This document shows positions 34,803-43,195 of a DNA stretch of 64,000 bases, one piece after another (positions within the stretch are counted from its first letter, which is position 1; each line of letters opens with the position of its first letter). Origin of the DNA: Maribacter sp. HTCC2170. GTDB lineage: Bacteria; Bacteroidota; Bacteroidia; Flavobacteriales; Flavobacteriaceae. The DNA lies in NCBI RefSeq assembly GCF_000153165.2, contig NC_014472.1:431501-495500 (forward strand), in the 5' to 3' direction. A program made the position numbers and the translations under genes. The notes under the pieces are model-generated. The model ran no database searches, had not been told where the DNA came from, and worked only from the letters and a program-made list of their open reading frames with translations.

Positions 34803-35486
34803 ATGAAAATAGTTATCCTTGCTGCAGGAATAGGTTCTAGACTGGGCAATCCTTTTCCAAAACCACTTACCCCTTTGAACAATGGCAAGAGTATAATGGG
34901 GATGCAAATAAGTAATCTCACTACACATTTTAATGTAGATGATATTAGTATAGTAGTTGGTTTCAAGAAAGATTTAATCATGGAGCGCTTTCCCGAAGTT
35001 ACTTATATTTACAATCCTTTCTTTGATCGTACAAATACTTCAAAAAGTCTACTGCAGGCCTTAAAAAAGAACAAGGACAAATCTGTTCTATGGTTGAATG
35101 GAGATGTTGTTTTTGATTCCAAATTATTGGATGAACTAAAACCTTACTTAAATAATGACCAATCGTTTGTGGCGGTAAACACCAGTAAGGTGGCTGAAGA
35201 AGAGGTAAAATACACCTTAAAAGATAACTATATCCATGAACTTTCCAAGACAGTCAAGAACGGCTTGGGTGAGGCCGTGGGGATAAATTTCATTGCATCA
35301 AAAGACATACAGAGCTTCATTGATTGCTTAGAAGAGTGCGATGATAATGACTATTTTGAACGTGGCCTAGAACTCGCTATTGAAAAAGACAATATTCAAA
35401 TCACTGCTGTTGACATCTCTGCTTTTGATTGTATGGAGGTTGATTTTAAAGAAGATTTGGAAAATGCCAATAACCTCTTTCGTTGA
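34803..35486 (+). CDS. LicC-like sugar/choline-phosphate nucleotidyltransferase
   Basis: 227 aa. The N-terminal signature of the NTP_transferase family is AAGIGSRLGNPFPKPLTPLN (residues 7-26). Later blocks are SIVVGFKKDLIMERFPEVTY and LWLNGDVVFD with the metal-binding aspartate. The short length fits LicC-type CTP:phosphocholine cytidylyltransferases rather than the larger sugar pyrophosphorylases. It is followed by the TagF-GT2 fusion with a one-base overlap (TGATG). The likely role is making the CDP-activated donor used by LicD or TagF; the actual phospho-alcohol is unknown. Confidence 0.84.
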   Translation: MKIVILAAGIGSRLGNPFPKPLTPLNNGKSIMGMQISNLTTHFNVDDISIVVGFKKDLIMERFPEVTYIYNPFFDRTNTSKSLLQALKKNKDKSVLWLNGDVVFDSKLLDELKPYLNNDQSFVAVNTSKVAEEEVKYTLKDNYIHELSKTVKNGLGEAVGINFIASKDIQSFIDCLEECDDNDYFERGLELAIEKDNIQITAVDISAFDCMEVDFKEDLENANNLFR

Positions 35487-37318
35487 TGAAGGTTATATTG
35501 TTTTGTCAGAATGCTTATGCATTTGGGATTTTGGCGCCCATTCGCGACTTATTAACGTCTTCTTCCCATGATTATATTTGGTTTGTATCTAAAAAAATAC
35601 TTCAGGCTTTTCCATTCAAAACCGAGAATTACACTTCAAGCATTTTAGACTTACAATTTTTTGATAGTGATGCGATTTTTATTCCTGGTAATGAGGTGCC
35701 ATATTATTTAAAAGGGTTGAAAGTCCAAGTTTTTCATGGCTTGGCAGGAGAAAAGAAAGGACACTTTAGAATAAGGCATTACTTTGATCTGTATTTGACC
35801 CAAGGACCATTTTTTACTTCCAAATTCAATGAACTAAAGGAAAAACATCAAGATTTTGATGTTATTGAGACTGGTTGGCCAAAGTTGGACGTTTACGGCA
35901 AACATAAAAACTCATTTGATTCGGAAAAGAAGGTAGTATTGGATCGGTACAATACAACTACAATGGTACTTTATGCCCCCACTTTTTCACCAAGTCTAAC
36001 ATCTGCTCCTTTTCTATTGAACGAAATGGAGGAATTAGCGGTAAACACCGGTTATCTTATTTATATCAAGTTCCATGATCTGATGAGTGCTGAGTGGATT
36101 ACTGCCTACGCAGAATTAAGCCACCGAATACCCAATATCATTTTTCAAAAAGAAAAAAATATCATCAAGTTCTTACTTCAGGCAGATATATTGATTAGCG
36201 ATACTTCATCCGTTATCTACGAGTTTCTTTTATTGGACAAACCAGTAGTATCGTTCAAAAATATATCTGGGAATATTCAATGGGACGACTCCCAATCCTA
36301 TTCTAATCTGACTCAAAGGGTTGAGAACAACCTGAACAATGACCCGTTTAAAAAAGAACGACAATCAATCTATGCAGCATACCATCCTTACAATGACGGT
36401 CAATCGGCAGAGCGTATGATTTCGGCTGTTGAAAAGTATATTTCCAAGAACGGAGTACCGGAAAAAAGAAATCTATCTTTTGCCCGTCAACTTAAGATTC
36501 ATAAGATTTTTGGACAACCAGTCTTAGAACCTTGGACGGGTGAAAAAACAGAAAAAATAACGGCACTATTGATTACTTTCAATGAGATCAATAACATTGA
36601 AGAAGTACTGGAAAACGTAAGCTTTGCCAATGAAATCATTGTTGTGGACTCTTTCAGTTCTGATGGCACCGTGGATAAAATCAAGGAATACCCAAAAGTG
36701 AAATTGATTCAAAGGGCATTTAAGAACTATACAGACCAAAAATCTTTCGCTATGGAGCAGGCCTCTAATGATTGGGTCTTGTTCATGGATGCCGATGAAC
36801 GTTTGACTGACGGTCTTAAAAATGAAATCCTAAAAACCATTAACTCAAAATCAAATACTATTGTAGCGTTTATGTTTTCAAGAACATTCATGTTCAAGAA
36901 TAAAATATTGCGCTTTAGCGGATGGCAGAGCGATAAGAATTACCGCTTGTTCCGTAAAACCAAGGTCAAATTTGATAATGACCTTATAGTTCATGAATCC
37001 TTGATTGTGAATGGTGAATCGGGAGTAATGAAAAATAAGCTAATTCATTATTCATATAGTGATTATGAGGATTACAAAGCGAAAATGATCAAATATGGGC
37101 AAATGAAGGCCGCCGAGGAATTTAAAAAGAATAAAAATAGTTATCCTCATCATTTTGTGCTTAGACCGGTATATAAATTTTTAAACCACTATATTATTAG
37201 ATTAGGTATTCTTGATGGAAAAAAAGGCATCATAATTTGCTATCTGAACGCTTTGGGGGTTTATTCTAGATATAAAGAATTAAAGAGATTAAGAAAACAA
37301 GGAAAGTTATCGAGTTGA
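35486..37318 (+). CDS. Fusion: TagF-type glycerophosphotransferase + WaaE-like GT2
   Basis: 610 aa from the ATG at 35486, overlapping the previous stop as TGATG. Residues 1-335 match CDP-glycerol:glycerophosphotransferase (PF04464): FIPGNEVPYYLKGLKVQVFH with GLAGEKKG, then GWPKLD, YAPTFSP, YIKFHDL and ISDTSSVIYEFLLLDKPVVS. Residues about 360-610 are a complete GT2 with LLITFNEINNIEEVLENVSF, VLFMDADERL and SGWQSDKNYRLFRKTKVKFD, paralogous to the gene at 32522. One chain can therefore add a sugar and attach or extend a polyol phosphate on it. It is coupled to tsaC downstream by TGATG. Confidence 0.88.
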   Translation: MKVILFCQNAYAFGILAPIRDLLTSSSHDYIWFVSKKILQAFPFKTENYTSSILDLQFFDSDAIFIPGNEVPYYLKGLKVQVFHGLAGEKKGHFRIRHYFDLYLTQGPFFTSKFNELKEKHQDFDVIETGWPKLDVYGKHKNSFDSEKKVVLDRYNTTTMVLYAPTFSPSLTSAPFLLNEMEELAVNTGYLIYIKFHDLMSAEWITAYAELSHRIPNIIFQKEKNIIKFLLQADILISDTSSVIYEFLLLDKPVVSFKNISGNIQWDDSQSYSNLTQRVENNLNNDPFKKERQSIYAAYHPYNDGQSAERMISAVEKYISKNGVPEKRNLSFARQLKIHKIFGQPVLEPWTGEKTEKITALLITFNEINNIEEVLENVSFANEIIVVDSFSSDGTVDKIKEYPKVKLIQRAFKNYTDQKSFAMEQASNDWVLFMDADERLTDGLKNEILKTINSKSNTIVAFMFSRTFMFKNKILRFSGWQSDKNYRLFRKTKVKFDNDLIVHESLIVNGESGVMKNKLIHYSYSDYEDYKAKMIKYGQMKAAEEFKKNKNSYPHHFVLRPVYKFLNHYIIRLGILDGKKGIIICYLNALGVYSRYKELKRLRKQGKLSS

Positions 37319-37887
37319 TGAGTGATTTTACTGCAGAAATAAATAGTTGTATTAAGGTATTGTCAGAGGGTGGACTCATCCTCTACCCTACCGATACGGT
37401 TTGGGGCATTGGTTGCGATGCGACGAAAGAAGAAGCAGTACAAAAGGTATATGCCCTAAAACAACGTGAAGATTCAAAAGCACTAATAAGTTTAGTGGCG
37501 AATGATGCCATGCTTGAAAGGCATGTTGAGCAAGTACCAGAAGTAGCTTACGAGATATTGGATCTTGCAACCAAACCAACAACCATCATCTACGATAATC
37601 CCAAAGGTTTGGCGCCAAATGTAATTGCCCAAGATAACACCATGGCAATTAGAGTGGCATCTGATAAATTCTGTCAATATTTAATCAACAAGTTTAGAAA
37701 ACCCATTATTTCCACCTCGGCAAATGTTACTGGTCAATCAACTCCTAAAAGCTTTTCTGAAATAAGCGAACCTATTTTAAAAGGTGTTGACTATATTGTA
37801 AATTTGGAGCATGATAAAAAAAATGAATCAGCCTCTTCCATTATTAAATTAAGTAATGATGGTACGGTCAAAGTGATTCGTCAATAA
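37318..37887 (+). CDS. tsaC: Threonylcarbamoyl-AMP synthase (Sua5/YciO/YrdC family)
   Basis: 189 aa from the ATG at 37318, which overlaps the preceding stop by one base. The single YrdC-like domain shows LSEGGLILYPTDTVWGIGCD and a KQREDSKALISLVAN block for ATP and threonine binding. The C-terminal Sua5 extension is absent, so this is the short TsaC form. It makes L-threonylcarbamoyl-AMP for the t6A37 modification of ANN-decoding tRNAs. A related housekeeping tRNA gene (cca) follows 2 nt later. Confidence 0.92.
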   Translation: MSDFTAEINSCIKVLSEGGLILYPTDTVWGIGCDATKEEAVQKVYALKQREDSKALISLVANDAMLERHVEQVPEVAYEILDLATKPTTIIYDNPKGLAPNVIAQDNTMAIRVASDKFCQYLINKFRKPIISTSANVTGQSTPKSFSEISEPILKGVDYIVNLEHDKKNESASSIIKLSNDGTVKVIRQ

Positions 37888-37889
37888 CG

Positions 37890-39326
37890 ATGCAACAAAA
37901 CCACAAAAAAGCACTCCAAGACCCTATATTCAAAATTCTTTCTGATGCAGCCTCCGGGCTGGCACTCGAAAGTTACGTAATTGGTGGTTTTGTTCGTGAT
38001 TACATTTTAGATAGGGGAACACATAAAGACATAGATATCGTTTCTATTGGTAGCGGTATTGCATTGGCAGAAAAAGTGGCTTCAATGCTACCAGGAAACC
38101 CCAAAATATCAATTTTCAAAAACTTCGGGACGGCCATGCTCAGGCATCATGATATGGAGTTGGAATTTGTTGGTGCGCGTAAAGAAAGTTATCAACGTGA
38201 TAGCAGAAAACCAATTGTAGAGGATGGTACTTTAAAAGAAGACCAAGAACGCCGAGACTTTACTATTAATGCACTGGCATTATCACTGAACAAAGAAAAT
38301 TTCGGGGATTTATTGGACCCTTTTGAAGGGGTCTTAGATCTTGATAAAAAAATCATCAGAACTCCACTTGAACCATGTGTTACCTACTCAGACGACCCCT
38401 TACGTATGATGCGCGCTATACGTTTTGCCACACAATTGAATTTTGAGATAGAGCTTAGATCGCTTCAGGCGATTACTGAAAACAAAGAACGTATAAAAAT
38501 AATTTCTGCTGAGCGAACCGTTGATGAATTGCATAAAATAATGGCCTGTGAAAAGCCGTCTATTGGTTTCTCATTGCTGCACAACACCGGACTTCTTGAT
38601 TATATTCTCCCTGAGTTGACAGCGTTGGAGGGTATTGAAGAAGTTGAAGGTCAACGCCATAAAGACAATTTTTGGCATACCTTAGAGGTGGTCGATAATA
38701 TTGCCCAAACTACAGATGATCTTTGGCTACGTTGGGCAGCACTACTACATGATATTGGCAAAGCTCCCACCAAAAAGTTCAGCAAAAAAGTAGGGTGGAC
38801 TTTCCATGGGCACGAATTTGTTGGTTCAAAAATGGTTTACAAGTTATTCAAAAGACTACGTATGCCCTTGAACGATAAAATGAAATTCGTACAAAAAATG
38901 GTCTTGATGAGTTCACGACCAATTGTACTTGCAGAAGACTTTGCCACTGATTCCGCGGTGCGCAGATTGGTGTTCGATGCAGGAGATTATGTCGAAGACC
39001 TAATTACTTTATGTGAAGCGGATATCACTACAAAAAACCCTCGAAAACAAAAAAAATACAAAAACAACTTCAAACTTGTTCGCGCGAAAATCGTGGAAGT
39101 CGAAGAACGTGATCATATACGTAACTTTCAACCACCGGTCTCAGGCGAAGAAATCATAAAAACATTTAACCTCAAACCTTCAAAAGAAATTGGAATTATC
39201 AAAGCGGCGATTAAAGAAGCTATTTTAGAAGGTGAAATCCCTAATGAGTATCAATCAGCCTATGAATATATGCTCGAATTAGGTAAAAATATGGGATTGA
39301 GTATAATAAATGAAAAAAAAAGATAG
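37890..39326 (+). CDS. cca: CCA tRNA nucleotidyltransferase with HD domain
   Basis: 478 aa. The head domain has GGFVRDYILDRGTHKDIDIV (GGxxRD and DxD) for CTP/ATP transfer, then ERRDFTINALAL and DDPLRMMRAIRFATQLNFEI. The C-terminal HD domain is seen in HKDNFWHTLEVVDN and LLHDIGKAPTKKF with metal-binding His-Asp. It adds or repairs the 3'-CCA end of tRNAs; the HD domain may have 2',3'-cyclic phosphodiesterase or phosphatase activity. It lies in a tight operon between tsaC and heme A synthase. Confidence 0.96.
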   Translation: MQQNHKKALQDPIFKILSDAASGLALESYVIGGFVRDYILDRGTHKDIDIVSIGSGIALAEKVASMLPGNPKISIFKNFGTAMLRHHDMELEFVGARKESYQRDSRKPIVEDGTLKEDQERRDFTINALALSLNKENFGDLLDPFEGVLDLDKKIIRTPLEPCVTYSDDPLRMMRAIRFATQLNFEIELRSLQAITENKERIKIISAERTVDELHKIMACEKPSIGFSLLHNTGLLDYILPELTALEGIEEVEGQRHKDNFWHTLEVVDNIAQTTDDLWLRWAALLHDIGKAPTKKFSKKVGWTFHGHEFVGSKMVYKLFKRLRMPLNDKMKFVQKMVLMSSRPIVLAEDFATDSAVRRLVFDAGDYVEDLITLCEADITTKNPRKQKKYKNNFKLVRAKIVEVEERDHIRNFQPPVSGEEIIKTFNLKPSKEIGIIKAAIKEAILEGEIPNEYQSAYEYMLELGKNMGLSIINEKKR

Positions 39327-40343
39327 ATGGTGAAAGATGGTAAAAAAGTAGTCTATTGGATTTTGACAGGATGTTTGTTGATTTTCATTATGGTCTTAGT
39401 TGGTGGTATAACTAGATTAACACATTCTGGCCTTTCCATTTCCAATTACAATCTTGTTTCTGGAACCATACCTCCTTTAAACCATGAAGAATGGCAAGAA
39501 GCCTTTGATTTATACAAACAATTCCCAGAATACCAAAAATTAAATTCTCATTTTACCCTATCTGACTTTAAATCTATCTTTTTTTGGGAATGGCTCCATA
39601 GATTTATCGGAAGGTTTATCGGCATCGTTTTCATTCTACCATTTATATACTTTTTAGTTCGTGGAAAACTCACTAAGGCAACAATAAAGAAATGTCTTGT
39701 TTTACTTACCTTAGGTGCTTTTCAAGGCTTTTTAGGATGGTATATGGTAAAAAGTGGTTTGATTAATAGACCTGATGTTTCTCACTATCGACTAGCCGCC
39801 CACCTAATTACGGCATTCTTAACTTTTGCGTACGGTTTCTGGGTTACCCTTGACCTTATCTACCCAAAAAGAAAGCAGTCAATACCAGAGTTACGAAGAA
39901 TACTTTGGATAATTATGTTTTCTTTGATAGTACAAATAACCTGGGGGGCTTTTGTTGCAGGGTTGGATGCAGGTTTAATACATAATTACTGGCCTTTTAT
40001 GAGTGAAGGTAAATTTATTCATGAGACCGTTTATATAGAACAACAACCCATGTTAAAAAACTTTGTGGAAGGCAAAAGTGGTGTTCAGTTCGTACACAGA
40101 TATTTGGGCTATGTCGTGGTTGCCCTAATAGTCTACTTATGGTATAAGAGCAAAAATATTAATACAACCAAGCATCAAACTCTTGGTATTCAATCATTAC
40201 TATTATTGGTATTATTACAATTTACCCTTGGTGTATTCACCTTATTATTGAGGGTGCCATTGTGGTTGGGAATAGCACACCAGGTTACTGCTTTTCTACT
40301 TTTGGGAGCAACTACTTTCACTTTACACAGATCCTCAAAATAA
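39327..40343 (+). CDS. ctaA: Heme A synthase, COX15/CtaA family
   Basis: 338 aa with eight transmembrane helices. The first-loop family signature is GGITRLTHSGLSISNYNLVS, followed by WHRFIGRFIGIVF-type and HYRLAAHLITAFL blocks bearing the heme-binding histidines (the conserved H-containing motifs FWEWLHRFIGR, QFVHRYLGY and WLGIAHQVTAF). It oxidises heme O to heme A for the cytochrome oxidase. The start codon abuts the cca stop. The gene order beside cca is common only as chance co-operon in Bacteroidota; I infer nothing from it. Confidence 0.95.
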   Translation: MVKDGKKVVYWILTGCLLIFIMVLVGGITRLTHSGLSISNYNLVSGTIPPLNHEEWQEAFDLYKQFPEYQKLNSHFTLSDFKSIFFWEWLHRFIGRFIGIVFILPFIYFLVRGKLTKATIKKCLVLLTLGAFQGFLGWYMVKSGLINRPDVSHYRLAAHLITAFLTFAYGFWVTLDLIYPKRKQSIPELRRILWIIMFSLIVQITWGAFVAGLDAGLIHNYWPFMSEGKFIHETVYIEQQPMLKNFVEGKSGVQFVHRYLGYVVVALIVYLWYKSKNINTTKHQTLGIQSLLLLVLLQFTLGVFTLLLRVPLWLGIAHQVTAFLLLGATTFTLHRSSK

Positions 40344-40384
40344 AACTAATTATTGTAACTTTACCGCCCCACAAAAATTTTAGA

Positions 40385-40882
40385 ATGATCTATAAAATCC
40401 GCATAATATTGGATGCCAAGGAGGATATCTTTAGGGATATGGAGATTGAAGCAAGCTACTCAATGGAAGAGTTTCATAACGCCATTGCACAGTCTTTTGG
40501 TTTTCTTGGAAATGAAATGGCCTCATTTTACACCTGTGATGAGAATTGGAAGCAGGATGAGGAAATTGCACTTTTTGACATGAGTGAGAATGGTTCTGAT
40601 GTTCGATTGATGAATGAAACATTTCTAGAAGATGTTATTACTGAGAAATCTCCGAAAATGATTTATGTCTATGATTTTTTGAATATGTGGACATTCTTTG
40701 TTGAGTTGGCCGATATTGATGATGAAGAACCAGGAAAATCTTATCCAAATATACTTTTTAGTTTTGGCGAACTCCCTGAGGCTCCTCCTGAGAAAAAGTT
40801 TGAAGCCGATGAACCAACAATGGACTTCGACGACACTTTTGATAATTATGATGATTTGGATTTTGATGAAAACTGGAATTGA
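40385..40882 (+). CDS. PRiA4 ORF-3-like domain protein
   Basis: 165 aa from the ATG at 40385, 42 nt after the heme A synthase stop; the reading frame continues upstream into that gene and was rejected. The domain begins YKIRIILDAKEDIFRDMEIE and continues SMEEFHNAIAQSFGFLGNEM and ASFYTCDENW, matching the plasmid pRiA4b ORF-3 family (PF07929). The C-terminus is acidic (DDTFDNYDDLDFDENWN). The name comes from a plasmid but members are widespread in chromosomes; function unknown. Confidence 0.82.
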   Translation: MIYKIRIILDAKEDIFRDMEIEASYSMEEFHNAIAQSFGFLGNEMASFYTCDENWKQDEEIALFDMSENGSDVRLMNETFLEDVITEKSPKMIYVYDFLNMWTFFVELADIDDEEPGKSYPNILFSFGELPEAPPEKKFEADEPTMDFDDTFDNYDDLDFDENWN

Positions 40883-40954
40883 TTTTATATTAAGTCCTCT
40901 CTAAATCAACCCTGTACCAAGCAAACACTCTAACTCCTTAACCTTAATAAGACA

Positions 40955-42013
40955 ATGATTAACCTCTACCCTACCCATATAGACAGTATTTCGCTTCATC
41001 GCGTTGGAAACAAGAACAAAAACGAAGGTGTTTTTTTATCCGAAGAACCTGTTAACCTAAATGATGAAACAACCGGGTTACTAAAGGAATATTTTTTTAG
41101 GCCGTTTAGAGAAAAAGAAGAAAACTACTTTAAACTTTCCAATGAGGTTGATGTTGAGTTTAATGAAATATATAAAATAGCCTCTGAGGTTTTTGCTAAC
41201 CCCTCTTCTGCACATGAGAATTCAATAAAAATAGCAAAACATCTCTTTGAGCAATCAAATCACCCACATATTAAGAGTGGTGAGGTATATGTTACCTATT
41301 TAACAGGGTTATTGCTTGATAATGAAAAGGTTGATGCACTTGGTATTTTCAAGAGCGAATTAAAACATGATTTTCTTCAGTTTGAAGAAAATGGAAATAA
41401 CCTCGATATAGTTGTGCAACATGGTATTAACATTAATAAACTGGACAAAGGCTGTCTAATTTTCAATAAAAACAAAGAAGAAGGTTATAAAGTACTTTCA
41501 GTTGATAGCAACCGCTATGATGCAAAGTATTGGTTAGAGAATTTCTTAGGTGTTGATGCTTTGGCCGATGAAAATTTTTATACGAAGAACTATCTTAAAT
41601 TTTGTCAAAATTTTGCCAAGGATGTGGTTCTACCAGCTGAAGATAAGCAACAAGAAGTTCTGTTTATGAACAAGGCAGTTAACCATTTTGCAAAGAATGA
41701 TGCCTTTGAAGAAAGTAATTTCCTTAACGAGGTTATGGAGAACCCTGAACTTATTCCTGAGTTTAAGCATTATAAAGTGGAGAAAGGCCCAAAATATAGT
41801 ATTGAGGATGTTTCTAATTTTGATATTGCAAATAAAGCCGTTTCTGACGCACGAAAAAAGATTAAAAACGTAATTAGTCTTGACACCAATATTCAGATAA
41901 AAATGGATTTCATAAATCCAGAATCAGCTGAAAAATTCGTTGAAAAAGGCTGGGATGAAGAAAAACAAATGTACTATTACCTAGTATATTTTAATAAAGA
42001 ACAGAAGAGTTAG
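40955..42013 (+). CDS. Nucleoid-associated protein, NdpA/YejK family
   Basis: 352 aa, cytoplasmic. The family (PF04245) signature blocks are IDSISLHRVGNKNKNEGVFL at the start, EYFFRPFREKEENYFKLSN, KSGEVYVTYLTGLLLDNEKV and DKGCLIFNKNKEEGYKVLSV. The C-terminal part contains DAKYWLENFLGVDALADENF with KNYLKFCQNFAKD. YejK of E. coli binds the nucleoid; the role here is inferred. It is on its own, 72 nt after the PRiA4-like gene, and converges with the kinase-like gene at 42022. Confidence 0.87.
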   Translation: MINLYPTHIDSISLHRVGNKNKNEGVFLSEEPVNLNDETTGLLKEYFFRPFREKEENYFKLSNEVDVEFNEIYKIASEVFANPSSAHENSIKIAKHLFEQSNHPHIKSGEVYVTYLTGLLLDNEKVDALGIFKSELKHDFLQFEENGNNLDIVVQHGININKLDKGCLIFNKNKEEGYKVLSVDSNRYDAKYWLENFLGVDALADENFYTKNYLKFCQNFAKDVVLPAEDKQQEVLFMNKAVNHFAKNDAFEESNFLNEVMENPELIPEFKHYKVEKGPKYSIEDVSNFDIANKAVSDARKKIKNVISLDTNIQIKMDFINPESAEKFVEKGWDEEKQMYYYLVYFNKEQKS

Positions 42014-42021
42014 TAGGTCTA

Positions 42022-43104
42022 CTAAATTTTTATTTTATGTTCAATGATCTGTTTCATGCTAACGCCTTGGTAATTGCGTTTTACAAAGTCTAGGGCTAAA
42101 TCTAAAATCTCACCCATAGTCTTACACTTTTTAAATTTAGAATCATTTGTTAGTTCATAAATCTGGGTTCTTAGCATTTCTATATTCTCGTTTATAGATA
42201 TATCGTCTTTTTTACAAATTTCGACAAGCCATTTTATACGATCACCTGAACTAAGTATTCGTTTCGCACTAATTGAACGCTCTTCTAATTTATATTGATC
42301 CACCGAATGATTAAGCAACTTACTTCTAACCAGTTCAACCATTAGAAAATTCTCCTTGAAAAACTGCGGGCGATAAACTTTTAATTTCCCTTCAAAACTT
42401 TGTTGGTCAAAATCGATTGCTCGTATTTTATATACCACATGGTCAAAATCATGGGTCATCACAATGACATAATTATATGATCGCATATCTCCCAACAAGC
42501 GAATCATGCAACGTTCATTGAACTTAACAAATTCCTTTGCCAGCTGGGCTTTTTCAGATTCAGTACATTTAGGCAACATTTCCTTGATGAAAAAGTCACC
42601 AGGAATACCTGCGATATGCTCCTCTATCAAGGTGTCTTTGTAAACAAGAAAATTCAGGTTATATGGTGAAAGCATGTGCTCCAGTTCAAGGCCATACACT
42701 CGTGAAGCATCAGTCTTTTTTACATAGAAATATGTGAAGTTGTCATTCAGAATATTCCTAATCTTTATTCGAAAAGGTTTGGAGTTCCCAAAGGTGCAGT
42801 AATCTACTGCATCAACATTTAAATATTGGTCAATATGATCACTACCATCAGAATGAAGAATAGAATAAATCTTTTTTAGACTCGTATCTATTTCCTCCCT
42901 ATCAAATTCATTATAATAAACTCTTATCCAAAGTGTATCCTCATCATTGTCATCATAAACCACGACGGAGCCAGTAAACCGTAATAAATCTTCATAAAAA
43001 ATTGGAATTTCTATTTTACGATTATACTGTTCTAAATAAGCATCGAGCTCCTGCGAAACGGGATAAGCAGGTTTCTTCTTTGACATTAATTTTTCTTCCT
43101 GCAT
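42022..43104 (-). CDS. Uncharacterised protein with kinase-fold-like motifs
   Basis: 360 aa from the ATG at 43104; an ATG at 43086 (MSKKKPAYP), preceded by AGGAAG, is an equally good start. I do not recognise a named family. Several motifs recall the protein-kinase-like fold: a lysine in FTYFYVKKTDA (about residue 130), a hinge-like TLIEEHIAGIPGDF, the catalytic-loop pattern D-x4-N in RLLGDMRSYNYVIV (about 206), and a DFG-like AIDFDQQSFEG near 231. The ends are helical and there is no signal peptide. It is divergent from an ABC transporter operon. The kinase reading is an inference. Confidence 0.6.
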   Translation of the reverse strand: MQEEKLMSKKKPAYPVSQELDAYLEQYNRKIEIPIFYEDLLRFTGSVVVYDDNDEDTLWIRVYYNEFDREEIDTSLKKIYSILHSDGSDHIDQYLNVDAVDYCTFGNSKPFRIKIRNILNDNFTYFYVKKTDASRVYGLELEHMLSPYNLNFLVYKDTLIEEHIAGIPGDFFIKEMLPKCTESEKAQLAKEFVKFNERCMIRLLGDMRSYNYVIVMTHDFDHVVYKIRAIDFDQQSFEGKLKVYRPQFFKENFLMVELVRSKLLNHSVDQYKLEERSISAKRILSSGDRIKWLVEICKKDDISINENIEMLRTQIYELTNDSKFKKCKTMGEILDLALDFVKRNYQGVSMKQIIEHKIKI

Positions 43105-43139
43105 GCTAAGTGAATTAAATTTAAGGGCTAAGCCTGTAA

Positions 43140-43147
43140 CAAATTTA
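43140..43147 (-). promoter_or_regulatory. Candidate -7 box (TAAATTTG) for the kinase-like gene
   Basis: The minus-strand TAAATTTG fits TANNTTTG and lies 35 nt before the ATG at 43104. It supports a short intergenic region, so the ABC gene on the other side should not start at 43103. Confidence 0.38.
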
Positions 43148-43195
43148 GGGTTTCTTCGTCAAGTTACTATAAACCACCTAAAAACATCTCCTATT

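Noticed and set aside
40385-40882. Mobile-element gene, because the family is named after plasmid pRiA4b
   Set aside because: No transposase, integrase or terminal repeat is near, and members of this family are common in chromosomes.
43103-43195. N-terminal extension of the ABC ATPase from an ATG at 43103
   Set aside because: It would overlap the divergent gene start by two bases and cover that gene's -7 box; the extra 31 residues resemble nothing in the ATPase family.
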